Positions 11,731 to 23,724 are shown, counted from the stretch's first letter. The stretch: DNA of 64,000 nucleotides from Ochotona curzoniae (GCF_017591425.1 NW_024465885.1:43209001-43273000), one strand, 5' to 3'. The notes: generated by a model not told the origin, from the sequence alone. Numbers and translations are program-made.

Positions 11731-12524
11731 GGCTGCTAGTCCATATCATTAATTTTGACCTTCTGGAGATCATCATTTTGTCACCTAGTTCTGCTGGGTT
11801 GGTTTGCTCCAGGATGGCTCAGCACCTAATTGCACTGCCCCTGCAAGGGTCCAGCAGAATATTCAACAGGGGCTTTCTCTGGAGCGAGATGCCGCCTGCC
11901 TGCTTTTCCAAGGCGCGTCTGACAGCCCAGAGCCCAGGGGCAGGGGCTGTAGAACAAATGGAGGAAAAGCTGCTGGCTTCCTCTGGGAGCATGGGGGTAC
12001 TGATCCATGCCCCACACTTCTTGGTCAAGGCTCACCACTCCAAGGACTGAGGTCTTAATTAGAGCTTGTCATTTCCTACTGTTTCTAAGACGGAACTGCC
12101 TGGGAAAGGCTGAGGGAGGGGCAGGGGTCTGATGACTAAGCCTCAGGCTGACCTGGGAAGGGAGGGAGCACTCAGTTACAGGCACGCATCAAATCCTGGC
12201 ATGACCTCATTCTCCGAGGCTGGGAAAGGGAAGCAGTCCCACCGGCTAACAATGAGCCAGTGGAGAATGCATTACTAATCCAGGGAGAATTCGCTAGCCA
12301 GAGTGGCCTCCCACTTGGAGACCTTGAACTTCCTTCCCTAGAGTTTGACCTCACCCTGGGAGAGTGAGAGCTGGGCAGCCCAGCACGGGGCAGAGCCCAG
12401 GAGCTTTTTATCCTAGCTTGGCCGCTGTCACTCATCGCATGCCCGGGGACCCAGTTCTCACTGCAGGTGTCTGGGGTGAATTCTGAAACAATGATGACAG
12501 TGAAGATGCCTTGTGTTTGTGTGT
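11731..12524. other. Intergenic, no gene seen
   Basis: Unique G+C-rich sequence. No recognisable exon, RNA gene or repeat. Confidence 0.5.
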
Positions 12525-12832
12525 GTGTGTTTAATTTATTATTATTTGAAAGAGTTACAGAGAGAAAGAGATCTTCCAGTCACTGGTTCACTCCTCAAAT
12601 GGCCATAAAAGCCAGAGCTAACCTGATCCAAAGCCAGGAGCTGGGAGCTTCTTCTGGGTTTCCATGTGACTGTAAAAACCCAAAGATTTAGTTCAACCTC
12701 CGCTGCTTTGCCAAGTCATTAGCAGGAAGCTGGATCAGAAGTAGAACAGCCGGGACTCAAACTGGCACCTTTATGGGATGATGGTACTACAGGTAGAAGC
12801 TTAGCCTACTATGCCACAAACTGACTGTTGTG
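12525..12832 (-). mobile_element. C-type SINE, minus orientation
   Basis: Reversed copy preceded by a short TG run (12516-12530). Body 'gagttacagagagaaagagatcttccagtcactgg' and head 'actatgccacaaactg'. Confidence 0.7.
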
Positions 12833-13069
12833 CTTTTAAAGGAGGTGGAGCCCTATATGCTGACACGAAAATTTCTTGAAATTATAATATATATGTTCAC
12901 ATTGTAAAAGGACATCTGGATTAGGATACCATGCATGCTTAAAAAAAAGACATAATCCTGTTTACGTGTACATAAATCTGGCCCCTAACATATGCAGGGT
13001 CTGAGAAAATAGAGACTTAGTGGAGTGGAATATTAAAGAGTTACCCAGAAACCAACACAAACGACCTAA

Positions 13070-13340
13070 GAGGTGTTTGGCATAGAGGTTTGCACATGGC
13101 TACGGATGCCACATTCCACACCCAAGTGCCTAGGCTTCAGTACCAGCTCCACTTCCAGCCTGGCTTCCTGCTAGTGCACACCCTGGAAAGTAGACCGTAG
13201 TTCAAGTGCTTGGGCCCCTGCCAGCTGCAGGCAGAACCCAGACTCTTCAGGGTCTGGTGGAAGAGCTGCCTCTGGGTGGGGTGAGGAGGCAGTGAGGTCG
13301 GCAGCCATGGCTTCCAGCCCCCGGCGACCTTCCCACCCAC
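13070..13340 (+). mobile_element. Possible old forward SINE
   Basis: Weak forward similarity: head-like 'ggcatagaggtttgcacatggctac', then 'tgcttgggcccctgcca'. Strongly diverged; tail not clear. Confidence 0.35.
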
Positions 13341-13756
13341 CCAGCTCAGTCCCTCCCGTGAGAGCTGCTCACATGGTCTGTGTGTCCGTGTTCTGCCACT
13401 GCTTGGGCTAGAGATGTGCACCCCAGAACTGATGTGCATGTGCTGCCCCACTCCGGAGCCGAGGCGAGGCCCTGGGCGAGGCCGGGGAGCGATGCCTGGC
13501 ACGCGACCAGCTGTCTTCCCCGCACAGCACCAGCTGTCCTTCTAACCCCTGCCCAGTCTCGTCCACCTCGAGGTAAACCCGACAGCAAAGCCCCGTGCAG
13601 AGCTCAACGGGCGCAGCAGAAGGCCCGCTAAGACCGCAGGTCTGGAAGCAGGGCCTTGAGTTTGCTTTCCACCTCCAGGATCTGCCAGCCGTGAGTCTTG
13701 GGCTGTTTCTTAACCCCACTCCAGCCTGGAGTGTCTTCATCAGTAAAATGAAATCG

Positions 13757-13850
13757 GGGAGGGGTATGGGAGGGGTGGGGGGAATCCCCAGTGCCTATAA
13801 AACTGTATCATATAATACAATGTTAACAACAATAAAAAAAAATAACACTA
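13757..13850 (+). mobile_element. L1 3' terminus, about 95 bases
   Basis: The segment 'gaggggtatgggaggggtgg' through 'aaaactgtatcatataatacaatgttaac' and an A-rich end matches the last ~100 bases of the L1 3' UTR at 45033-45122. It is a severely 5'-truncated L1. Confidence 0.75.
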
Positions 13851-14249
13851 TATTGTAAGTTTTGATATCCACTCAAAGAGTTTTTTTTCTGTTGATAACT
13901 TATTCATGCAGTTCCGGTGATGTTAATGATAATCACTGTGTACTTTTCAAGTTGAGATTAAGATTTTCCCCTAAAAATAATGCTGGAAAATATCTCATTC
14001 AGTCCATCAAAATGAAAAAAAATATTGTGTACCTTAAAAAAAAAAAAAAAAAAAAAACCTCAGGGGCAACCAGGATGCGCCTGTTCCATGGGTCTCACAC
14101 AGGGATTTAATCCGCAAGGTTGTGTATTGGTGGCATGAGGAGGGTGGAGAGTGAACCTGACCATGGTGTAGGAGGGAGGAGTCCCTGAGAAGGAGTGCTG
14201 GTCACTTACTTTCTTGAGCACAGGGTAAGACTCACAAAGGCACAGACAG

Positions 14250-14536
14250 GCAGTTACAGAGAGAGAGAGAGAGAGAGCTCTTCCACCCTCTGGTTCACAT
14301 CCCAAATGGTTGCAATGGCCAGAGCTGGGTTGGTTTGAAGCTAGGAGCTAGCAACTTCTTCCAGGGCTCTCACATGAGTGCAGGGGCCTATGTGCTTGGG
14401 CCATCTTTTGCTGTGTTCTAAGGCCTTAGCAGGGAGCTGGATTGGAAGTGGACCTTCAGGGACTCAAACCGGTGCCCTTGTAGGATGTCAGCATTGCAGG
14501 CAGAGATTATCCTACTATGCCACAGCTGCAGCCCCT
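14250..14536 (-). mobile_element. C-type SINE, minus orientation
   Basis: Reversed copy starting at a (GA)n run (14259-14277) and ending at 'ctatgccacagctgcagcccc'. A forward copy starts about 25 bases later, so the two form an inverted pair. Confidence 0.75.
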
Positions 14537-14561
14537 ATGAATATTTTTAAAACAAGGAATT

Positions 14562-14860
14562 GGGCCTTGAATGCGCCAGGATCCCATATGGGTGTCGGTT
14601 CTAATCCCGGTGGCCCTGCTTCCTATTAGGCTCCCTGCTTGTGGCCTGGGAAAGCCGTGGAGGACGACCCAAAGCTTTGGGACCATGCACGCACGTGGGA
14701 GACCCAGAAGAGGATCTGGGCTCCTGGCTTCGGATTGGCTCAGTTCCAGCTGTTGAGGCCGCTTGGGGAGTGAACCACCAAATGAAGATCTTCCTCTCTG
14801 TTTCTCCTCCTCTCTGTATATCTGCCTTTCCAATAACATTTTAAAAATTAAAAAATCAAT
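14562..14860 (+). mobile_element. C-type SINE, plus orientation, 5'-truncated
   Basis: Forward copy lacking the first ~45 head bases. It begins 'gggccttgaatgcgccaggatccc' and ends 'tttccaataacattttaaaaa'. Confidence 0.75.
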
Positions 14861-14949
14861 ATCCTATATATTAAAACAAAAACAACAAACAAACAAACAA
14901 ACAAAAAGCAAGGAATTTGTGAGCACAAGGGAAAAGTCATACTGGGATT

Positions 14950-16720
14950 CCCAGAAGTGAAGAAGCTGGGGACCCCAGCACACATCCTATTCCTGAACCC
15001 CGCCCCGCCCCAGACATACCTCCATGACTTCCATTCTGCAACAGACTCCAGGAGTAGAACTCAAATGCATGTTGATTGAAACTAACAGAAGATTTGGTCA
15101 CTAGACATTTTGCCAAAGGAGGTGCGGCCATTGCTATATTCCATGACACCCCAGAAGATGCTGGTTCCTCTCTCCCTCTCCTAGGTCTGAATCGGCTTCC
15201 CATTGCCTTCCCTCAGAGCATCCACTCACTTCTTCATTGCTGCCCCTTGCAAACCTGCAGCGAGCTCCACTCTGTGCTGGCCCGTGGTAATGCGAGAACC
15301 ATGGGATACGAACAGGTGCTCCTGCCTCCCAAGAGAGACAAAAAACAACCGGCAGAGACCCAAGCGCACACTGCGGAAGTGTGTCAAACACAGTATGCAC
15401 CCTCCACTGGGAGTGGTGACCGCGCCGGGGGAGCGCCCCCACGCGGCCATTTCAAAGCGCTCTGTCCCCCTCTGCCTCAACCTTGGCCTCCATGGTCAGC
15501 TGCCTTGGCCCACGGGGGACAAGTGATTGCCAGTTCATGGAGAACAGGAGTGGGAAACACTGACATTCTTGCAAATACACCCAGCTTTGCGCCCAGTGGC
15601 ACGGGTGTCATGGAATGTTGAACCAGCTGGGAGACAATTCCTTAGGGGGTGGCTTGGGGCGAGGGGCTAGGAGCACCTCTCATGAGGCTGGGATTCTGCT
15701 GGGAGGCTGGGACCACACATCCAGGTCAGCTGGTACCAAAAGACCTTTCTGCGACACAACACAACCAGGGCTACCAGGGGGGTTCTGGGCCTGGGGGATC
15801 CTGCACCTCACCTCCCTGGGACTCCCGCCCTTTCCCCTCCTCCTGCCCCAAAGCCTAACCCCAACTGGCAAGGACATGTATCTCCCATTGCATTAAACAA
15901 CCCCCAACTTCAAAATCTTCTTTTCCTTGAAGTTGTCTCCCGGAGAAATCCCATCACGTTGACGCCTTTTCATTTTCTGAGATGGTTTGAAAAGCAGCCA
16001 TTTAGGCCCAAATCCCTGCTGTCAGTCACTTTTAATATTCCCTAAAAAAGCAAGAAACAGAAACCATCCAGAGGCTGAAACTTCACAGGCTTGGCCAGAA
16101 CCCAAGGGCGCGTATGTATTTCAGCAAAATTCACTGGAGTCTTGAAGGTCAAGTGCATGAACACGAAGCACACCTTTCCAGCCTGCACTCAGAGAAAGGG
16201 GCAAGCTGGCATCTTCTCTGCTCCCTGGAACGTGGCCCCAGGGGAAGATGAGGGACAGGTGCTGTGCATGGAGGACGCTGGCTGCTGCCCAGGCTGCCCA
16301 GGCTGCCCAGGCTGCCCAGGCTGCCCAGGCTGTCTCCTGCCTGAGTCCCAGGCAGGGGTGGGAGGCTTTGCCCGTCTGCTGTCTCTTGATGTCTGTGTCA
16401 TCAGAACCCTTCCTGCTCATAGCACACAGGACACATTGATTGCCGTGTAAATTTTCCGTGGCATGCTCAGCAGCCCCCTGTCCTGATTCCCACATAAAGG
16501 TTGGGTCTGGGCCTCACTCGGGAAGCTTTCCTGAGGGGTGGGATGCAAACAATCCATCAACACCTGCAAATCCCAGCCCTTATCTTGGCAGAGCTCACAC
16601 GTGGCCCGACTCCGGCACAAAGGCTGCAAGAACAAGGCTTTCATCACCACTCACCTGCTCCTTCCACTGGCAGCATCAGCCAGGTGCCCTGTGTGCTGTT
16701 TCCTGCTTTAAAAAATAATT
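14950..16720. other. Intergenic, minisatellite, no gene seen
   Basis: G+C-rich unique sequence. A 181-codon open frame (15076-15621, + strand) has no domain I recognise, no splice context and a composition expected by chance, so I do not call it a gene. Confidence 0.5.
16285..16329 (+). repeat. Minisatellite, 9-bp unit x5
   Basis: Five perfect tandem copies of ctgcccagg. Being a multiple of three, it leaves frames open on both strands (Cys-Pro-Gly and Ala-Trp-Ala type repeats), which explains the nearby chance frames. Confidence 0.95.
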
Positions 16721-16726
16721 TATTGG

Positions 16727-17039
16727 GCCTGGAGCAGTAGCCTAGTAGCTAAAGTCCTGCCCTCACATATGCTGGGATCCCTTAAGGGATCATATCCTGG
16801 ATGTTCATATCCTGAATGTTCTGCTTTCCATCCAGCTCCCTGCTTGTGGCCTGGGAAACCAGTTGAGGATGGCCCCAAACCTTGGGACCCAGCACCCATA
16901 TAGGAGACTCAGAAAAAGCTTCTAGCTCCTGGCTTTGGATTAGCTCAGCTCTGGGTTTTGTGGCCACTTGGGGAGTAAATTAGAGAATAGAAGATCTTTC
17001 TCTATATATCTTCTTCTCTCTGTAAAATCTGGCTTTCCA
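16727..17039 (+). mobile_element. C-type SINE host copy, interrupted (5' part)
   Basis: Forward SINE from 'ggcctggagcagtagcctagtagc' to 'aaaatctggctttcca'. Its A-rich tail resumes at 17084+327, i.e. at about 17384-17400, after an inserted second SINE. Confidence 0.85.
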
Positions 17040-17367
17040 GGGCCCGGCGGCATGGCCTAGTGGCTGAGGTCCTCGCCTTGAATACCCCGGGATCCCATAT
17101 GGGTGCCGGTTCTAATCCTGGCAGCTCCACTTCCCACCCAGCTCCCTGCTTGTGGCCTGGGAAAGCAGTCGAGGATGGCCCAAAGCCTTGGGACCCTGCA
17201 CCTGTGTGGGAGACCCAGAAGAAGTTCCTGGATCCTGGCTTTGGATTGGCATAGCATTGGCCGCCGCGCTCACTTGGGGAGTGAATCATTGGACAGAAGA
17301 TCTTCCTCTCTGTCTCTCCTCCTCTCTGTATATCTGACTTTCCAATAAATAAATAAATCTTTAAAAC
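17040..17367 (+). mobile_element. Young C-type SINE inserted in a SINE
   Basis: Near-consensus full-length copy. The head 'ggcccggcggcatggcctagtgg' holds an A-box-like tggcctagtgg, and ggttctaatcc matches a B box. It ends 'ccaataaataaataaatcttt'. It is bounded by an exact 16-bp duplication aaaatctggctttcca (17024-17039 and 17368-17383), which proves a discrete insertion. Confidence 0.95.
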
Positions 17368-17400
17368 AAAATCTGGCTTTCCAATAAAAATAAATAAGTC
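17368..17400 (+). mobile_element. C-type SINE host copy, tail part
   Basis: Second copy of the 16-bp duplication followed by the host SINE's own tail (ataaaaataaataagtcaataaa). Confidence 0.85.
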
Positions 17401-17416
17401 AATAAAAAAGCATTTA

Positions 17417-17744
17417 TCTTTTTTAGATTTGCTTATTTTTTATTGGAAGGGCAGATATATAGAAATGAGGAGAGTCAGAGAGGAAGATCTTCCATCCGTG
17501 GATTTACTCCCCAAGCAGCCACAATGGCTAGAGCTGAGCCAATTTGAAGCCAGGAACCTTTTCTGAGTCTCCCATGCAGGTGCAGGGTCCCAAGGCTTTG
17601 GGCCGTCCTTGACTGCTTTCCCAGGCCACAAGCAGGGAGCTGGATAAGAAGTGGGGCTGCCTGGACTAGAACCAGCACCAATATGGGATCCTGGTACATG
17701 CAAGACGAGGACTTTAGCCTCTAGGCCACCACACTGCATTTATC
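17417..17744 (-). mobile_element. C-type SINE, minus orientation
   Basis: Reversed full-length copy: 'ttttttattggaagggcagatatatag' to 'cctctaggccaccacactg'. It is flanked by gcatttatc on both sides (about 17409 and 17736), a short target duplication. It forms an inverted pair with the 17040 copy. Confidence 0.85.
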
Positions 17745-17745
17745 C

Positions 17746-18047
17746 TTTTATTTGGAAGGTAGAGTTAGAGAGTGAGAAAGAGGTCGAGGGTGAGGGAGAC
17801 AGAGAGATCAATCTTCCGTCTTGTGGTTCACTCCCTAGATGGCCGTGACAGTTGAAGTTGGGTCAGACCAAAGCCTGGAGCCACATGGCTGCAGGGTCCC
17901 AAGGACTGGGGCCATCTTCGCTGCTTTCCCAGGCACATTGACAGGGAGCTGGATGAGAAGTGGAGCGGTGAGAACTTGAACCTGTGCCCAGATGGGAGGC
18001 CACTATCACAGACTTCAACTTAACCCACCGTGCCACAGCACAAGTTC
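17746..18047 (-). mobile_element. Old C-type SINE, minus orientation
   Basis: Diverged reversed copy directly next to the previous one, with a 'gttagagagtgagaaagagg' start and a 'ccgtgccacagcaca' head. Confidence 0.65.
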
Positions 18048-18689
18048 CTCCTTCAGCTCTTAAAAGCCACATTGCCAGGCTGAGGAGTGTTGTGGTCACT
18101 TCACACTTTGGTGCTTGTAAGTTTGAATGCAGACCAGCACACCTAGGGTGGAGGGGCAGGTCAGATGGCGTGAGCCCATCTGTGTCATGGGTGTCATGGG
18201 TGGCTTGTGGGTCCCCCTGAGCTCCCATTTGCTCCTTTGTAGCCTGGAGACTGAGGGCAACAAAGTCAGCAGTGCCAGGCGCTTGTGCAGTGCCTGGTTT
18301 CTCCCCCAGGGGTCCCAGACAGGCACCTGCCCGATGCACTCTTCGTTGGCTGAAGAAGGTGGGCTTTGGTTGGTGGAGTGGCCTGGCCACCAATCGGCAG
18401 TGCGCTGACACAGACTCCACAGGCAATTCACCCAGCTGTAATAAGGAAGCCAGAAAGCAGGTGGAAGATGGGAGGGAGTGAAGGGGCAGTTCCAGCTGGG
18501 AGCACACCTGGCCAGGCTCTGAGCTCAGGAGCCTCTTAGCCGCTTGCACATCTCCATGGAGAAAGCACAGCTCTCCTTGGGTACCATGCATGATTCACCT
18601 GTAGTCAGTACCTGCAAATCCAGCCCCCTGTGCCCCTAGCATCTGGGCTGACAGAGGGTCAGGGTTCTGTCGTGGAGAGACATAACACC

Positions 18690-18835
18690 TGGGCCAGGCC
18701 TCCTCTGCTGGTTTCCAGGCCACAGGCAGGGAGCAGGATGGGAAATGGGGCAGCTAGGACTTGAACAAGTACAAGCCTGGGATGCTGGCATCACAAAAGG
18801 TGGCTTAATCCACTGTGCCACAACATCAGCCTCTT
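18690..18835 (-). mobile_element. SINE fragment, minus orientation
   Basis: Only the head-proximal half remains: 'ccaggccacaggcagggagcaggatggg' to 'ccactgtgccacaacatcagcc'. Confidence 0.55.
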
Positions 18836-19660
18836 GGGTTCTGTCCATCTAGTCGAGAACCAGGAAGAATTATGCTTATATGGGGGCTTCAGGAAAACAA
18901 CCTTCTCACATCCTTGGAAGTATGTCCCAGGCTTCACGAGACGGTGGTTGTTTTGTGGCTTAGAGTGATGTAAAGAGCTTAGGTTTGTCAAAACTTGAGG
19001 TCAGTGAGGCCAGAGTTGGCAGAGAAGGGCCTAGTGGGGTTTCTGAAAGCAAGGGGCTGACGTCACCACCAAGTCTCCAGACTGCAGCTGGTCACAGGTC
19101 AGGGAGTGCCCAGGTGAGCCTGTGCAGACTGCTCAGAGCTCACACAGCTGGCACTGTGGCTAATCCTCCATTTGCAGTGCCGGCAGCCCATGTTGTGCCC
19201 ATTTGGGGAGTGAACCAGAAGATGGAAGAATCTCACTCCTTCCTTCTTAAATGAAGGAATTTTTAATCTTTTCAAATTAAACGACAACAACAAAGTCTTA
19301 AAACAAGGAGATCTTGGGTTACCTGAGAGGGCCCTAAATGCAATCACAAATGTCCCTATTAAAGATGGGCTGAGGACAGAGGTGGACTGATACAGACTCA
19401 GAAGAACACACACACAGAGAAAGAAGGTCATGTGGAGATGGAGGCAGAGACCGGAGCAATGGCAGCCCCCCAAGACTGCAAGACAAGAACAGATTCTCCC
19501 CCCACCCCAACCCCACCCTCACCCCCAACCTACAGAGGGGCATGGCCCTACTGAGACCTTGGGTTCAATATGACAAGGAGGCATTTCTGCTGTTATAAGC
19601 TTCCAGACTTGGGGTAAGTGGTTCCAGCAGTCACGCTCTGGAAAGTTAACCAACTAGGAG
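18836..19660. other. Intergenic, small SINE piece, no gene seen
   Basis: Unique sequence with a short forward SINE-like piece at about 19145-19255 (ctggcactgtggctaatcctcc ... tttggggagtgaaccagaagatgg). No exon seen. Confidence 0.45.
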
Positions 19661-19664
19661 TGTC

Positions 19665-19973
19665 CAGAAAGCTGGTGGGCATTTGACCCAGCAGCTGGTA
19701 GCACCCTATATGGGATGCGGGCATCCCAGAATCCTGAGTGCCTGGAGAGAATGCTGGCTTCCACTATCAGGTCCAGCTTCCTGCCCACACACGCCCCGGG
19801 GGCCTGCGGTAATGGCTTCAGTAGTGGGGTTCCTGTCTCTTGACATGGAAATTCCACATTGACTTTGGGCTCCAGCTTGGCTCAGCCCTGGCAGCTGGGG
19901 GCACTCGGGGGCTGAACTGCTGGGTTGGAGATGTTCTCTTTCTCAATCTCTGGCTTGCCAATAAAATCAGAAG

Positions 19974-19974
<1 letters not shown>
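19665..19974 (+). mobile_element. Old forward SINE
   Basis: Diverged forward copy: 'ccctatatgggatgcgggcatccc', 'ctgccaggg', and the tail 'ttgccaataaaatcagaag', followed at once by a CA microsatellite that probably grew from the tail. Confidence 0.6.

Positions 19975-20005
<31 letters not shown>
19975..20005 (+). repeat. (CA)n microsatellite
   Basis: About 15 uninterrupted CA units at a SINE 3' tail. Confidence 0.95.
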
Positions 20006-20007
<2 letters not shown>

Positions 20008-21248
20008 CGTTCAGGTTGAGCCAGCTCTCTCCACCATGGGTCAAGGCACTTGACCTCCTACCCTCGTGGTAGCTGACAGTCTGCCACAGGGCTGCATGCT
20101 GTGGCCCCTGGGTGCCTGTGTTGACCCCTAAGCCTCAAGGTGGCCTCCTTAGGTGTGGGGTGTTGGCAGGTGGTCAAGTCACAGGACAGAATCCCAGAAA
20201 TTTGGGTGGAATTCATGTGCCATCATAAAGGAGCTTCCAGAACATTTCTGTGCCCTTTCTCTCCGCCCCCCGCCCTTGACTCCACAAAGGGTTAGCTGGC
20301 ATCCAGAAACAGGCTCTCATGGGACACCAAGCCCTGGGAGATGCTGGTTGTGGCTCGGCACCAACATCCCACTGATTGAAAGCTGGAGAAACACTGTTTT
20401 GGCTCTCTTAGGAGCCATCCACCCAGCTTGTGGTCTGCTGTTCCAGCAGCCTAAGCAGAGGAGGACAGGTGCTGCAGCGGAGGCACAGAAAGCACAGGTT
20501 CATGAGCACTGAGCCATCCTGGAAGCAGTCACTCGGGGGTCAAGAGCATCACATTGCTGTCCCCCTCACTGCTTGCTAGTCCGTGGGAGAAGCCAAGGGC
20601 AGGGAGGGGCAGGACACACTTTGGGACAAGCAGGTGCATCTGCTCAAGCCCCACGTGGGGCTGTGAGCCTCTCTGCACTTGGGTGTCATCTCTGATGATG
20701 ATGACAACAGCTGCTTTCCAGCTGGGCTGCTGGGAGCTGACCATGAGAGACCGCAGAAGCCCCAAGTGCCATAGATGGTGGGGAGTCATGAAGCTGCGGC
20801 AGACACCAGCTGTCATTGTTACACGGGACTTGGACTCACCCTGGGGTCAGCCGCACCTCTTGGAATTCTCAGCTGCGGGCCATGGTGGCTCCTGGGATCT
20901 GGTGATGGTCAGAGTGTGTTGGTACACATGGCACCCCAGCTGTCGCCCACAGCTGGAGGGCTGTGGAGGGCTGAGGTTTTGGGGAATTCAGTAGAGCTGA
21001 GACCACTCACCCTCATTCCTGGCCAAAGCACATGGTGTTCCGGGTGGTGAAGTTCAAGCTGAATAGCACACTCTTCACGGAGCAGTTGTCCAAGGATGGG
21101 GGAATCATGTGATAATACTGCCTTGGTGCTGCCAGCTGGCTGACTGGCTGGCAGAATGGGCTTTTCGGCTTTAGGTTTGGTACTGGCCTTCCTGGACTGA
21201 AGCACAACTGGAGAGCCACAGGGCACTGACTGGACACCCAGCAGGCTC
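20006..21248. other. Intergenic, no gene supported
   Basis: Unique G+C-rich sequence with long overlapping frames on both strands (for example 20909-21415 minus). I recognise no family and see no matching splice structure. Confidence 0.45.
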
Positions 21249-21249
21249 T

Positions 21250-21582
21250 GTTCTTTTATTATTATTTGAAAATGATTTATTTTCATTTTTATTGGAAAGG
21301 CAGATTTATAGAGAAAAGGATCTTCCATCTGCTGGTTTATTCCCCAAATGGATACAACGGCTAGAGCTGACCTGACCTGAAGCAAGGAATCAGGAGCCTC
21401 TTCCAGGTCTCCCACATGGGTACAGGGGCCTCATCACTGGGCTGCCCATCACTGCTTTCCCATGTCACAATCAGGGAACTGGATGGGAAGTGGAGCAGCT
21501 GGGACATGAACAGTGCTCATGTGGGATCCCAGTGCTTGCAAAGGGAGGATCAGTCAATTAAGCCATCCCACCAGACCCTTGC
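21250..21582 (-). mobile_element. C-type SINE, minus orientation
   Basis: Reversed copy: 'ttttattattatttgaaaatgatttattttcatttttattggaaagg' tail and 'aagccatcccaccagaccc' head. Confidence 0.8.
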
Positions 21583-22800
21583 CTTTCCTTCTGACATTGA
21601 TCCAGGGATGAACTTAGTTTAAAAAAAAATAGTAACCCCAATACCACACTTAAACTGATCCACAGTATCATATGCTGGTTCAAGTCTCCAAGTACATGAG
21701 CTGCTAAGTCCTGCAACTACAGGAAGCAATAGAAGGAACAACATGGCCTGGAGCTCTTCCAACCCACTGCGTTGGAATTCCTGATTCCAAGTGATGGCTC
21801 TTGAACCCACATTGCCTGGGTGGACAAAACATTCCTGGCAAATCTGAGCATGAGTTCAACCCCCTGATCCTGATCTGCACAGAGCACAAACATGACAGCC
21901 AAGGCAAGACACTTCACAGACATTTGCCAATGTAAAGTTATTTCTTTAATAAAGGAAATAAATGCAAATCCAGCCCTACAAAATTTGATGAGCAGCCCAA
22001 TTTTATTTGCGAAGGCACAGCTGATACACAGAGCCATCTACACCCTGCCGGAGAAGACAAGGTTTGCTCACAGCATTGATTCCTACCAGCCAGCTCAGGG
22101 CAGCCCCGATGGTCGGGTCAGCAGCTGCACGTTATCACTCCTGCAGGAGCCGAGTCACCCTCTGCTGGTGGCAACAGCTCTCAGCATCTTACAGCTGCGT
22201 CCCCATGCTACCTCTGACCCCAACAGGTGCACAGTCCCCAGAGCATCTCCCTTGTACTGGTTCGCACAGTTCCTTATCATGGCCATGATGGGGCTCAGGC
22301 CCGAGGCAGGAGGAATGGGCAGCAAGTGTCAGCAGCCCAGAGGCAGGACACACCAGCTGCCGTGGTCACTTTCCCTCAGGGACAGCCCTGTGACTCCCTT
22401 AAGGAGAGCCCATCTTAGAGACCAAAATCAAGCTTGAGAGAACCTTCTAGAAATTTCTAGAACTTCCAGAATCTTCGGCTGCCACAGCCAGCCTGGCGGT
22501 TGCACTTTGGACACTGTGGCGCAGGATTACTGTGGATGATGAGAAACGGCATCTATAATCAAAAGGTCCCTGGGGAGCACAGCAAGGTACTAGGCAGATG
22601 GAAGCAGGAGCCGGTCCTGCAGTCAGACCCTGCCGACTGCAGGGATGGCTGCCCGCGGCCCACATGGAAGCTTATTCCCAGGATCTGTCCCAGGGAAGGA
22701 GGCCTGGAAAGCTGAGAACCACAGGGCAGTTTGAATGTCGAGGGAAGGCTGGCATGGCTGCCTTTCTCAAACAAGACTGAGAATTCAGCCTCTGATCAGA
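21583..22800. other. Intergenic, no gene supported
   Basis: Unique sequence. It contains a 181-codon frame (21892-22437, + strand) without recognisable domains; judged a chance frame. Confidence 0.45.
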
Positions 22801-22804
22801 GTGC

Positions 22805-23300
22805 TTCAGAAAGCTTGTGGTGGGGTTGGTGAAGCAGGTGAAACCACTGCCTGTCGTGCTGGCTTCTCATGTGGGTGCCAGTTCGTGTTCCAACTGCTCC
22901 ACTTCTGATCTAGCTCCCAGCTAATGCACCTGGGAGAGCAGCAGAGGATGGCCCAAATTCCCGGGCCCTTGCGCCCACAGGGGAGACTGGCTCTTGGCTT
23001 CAACCTGGCCTAGTCCTGACCGTTTAAAAAAAGAAAGAAATGACAGCTGGCCTTGTGGTACAGCAAAAAAGCTTCAGCCTGGGACAGCTGCATCCCATTT
23101 CAGAATGTCTGGTTTTAGTCCCTGGTGCACTGCTTCCACTCCAGCTTCCTGCCAACACATCCTGGGAGGCAGCTTGTGGCTCAAGGGCTGGGGCCCATCG
23201 CCTGTGTGGAAGACCCAGAATGAGCTCCTGGCTCCTGGCTCAGGCCTGGCCCAAGTTTCAGCTTCTACAGGAATATGAGTGAACACATGGGGGTGCAGTT
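22805..23300 (+). mobile_element. Two old forward SINEs in tandem
   Basis: Diverged forward copies at about 22805-23027 and 23040-23290. Both carry the 'gatggcccaaattcc'/'gctggggcccatcgcc' core and end with short A-rich tails. They lie just past the CFAP298 3' end. Confidence 0.55.
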
Positions 23301-23354
23301 GGTCTTTTTTGTCTCGTAAGATGAACAACCCAATAGCTCAGAAAGCTGAAACTG

Positions 23355-23613
23355 TCCATAATTGAATCTTCAGTATTTTATTAAAGAACAATCCAAGAAA
23401 CTAAATGGTTGCTCTGAAACCAAAGTAATTTACACACCTTCGTATGAGGATGTATTTCCTTGAGTCTAATTGATTGAATACTTGTTATTTTAAAGATCCA
23501 GACCATAGGAAAAGCAGAAGTTCCCCATCTGCCACAGGGCGTGGCCACTTCTTCCCTGTCAGTTATCCTGCCAGGAAGCGGCTGATTCCCACAGCTTGAT
23601 CAACAGGTGCACC
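23355..23613 (-). other. CFAP298: CFAP298 3' UTR and poly(A) signal
   Basis: About 250 bases after the stop. AATAAA on the minus strand (tttatt at 23377-23382) is the nearest canonical signal. The cleavage site near 23355-23365 is inferred. Confidence 0.65.
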
Positions 23614-23724
23614 TCATCTTGGTCTCCACTTGATGTCTTTCACGCCGTGGAAATGTCTTTTCAAAGCAGTATTATCAGCCCACGGAGAATTTAAACACGA
23701 GTCGTCGTCATTTTCTTCCAATTT
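23614..23724 (-). CDS. CFAP298: CFAP298 coding exon 7 (residues 255-290) and stop
   Basis: The acceptor is a pure T13 run plus GCAG, then AAA-TTG. Encodes a Glu/Asp-rich patch, NSPWADN, and the terminal KWRPR. TGA at 23614-23616. Confidence 0.95.
   Translation of the reverse strand, partial: KLEENDDDSCLNSPWADNTALKRHFHGVKDIKWRPR

Noticed and set aside
15076..15621. 181-codon plus-strand open frame
   Set aside because: No recognisable domain, no splice or promoter context, G+C-rich region in which all six frames show long openings.
16121..16495. Repeat protein encoded by the 9-bp minisatellite
   Set aside because: The unit length of nine keeps every frame open; no gene structure surrounds it.
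17040..17367. tRNA gene
   Set aside because: The A/B-box-like sequences belong to the tRNA-derived head of a SINE with an A-rich tail and target duplication.
20909..21415. 168-codon minus-strand frame with a protein-like central stretch
   Set aside because: The stretch around 21010-21240 looked protein-like in two frames, but I recognise no family. The frame runs into a SINE at its start, so a gene or pseudogene call is not supported.
21892..22437. 181-codon plus-strand open frame
   Set aside because: Amino-acid composition and lack of any family resemblance suggest chance; no poly(A) or splice support.
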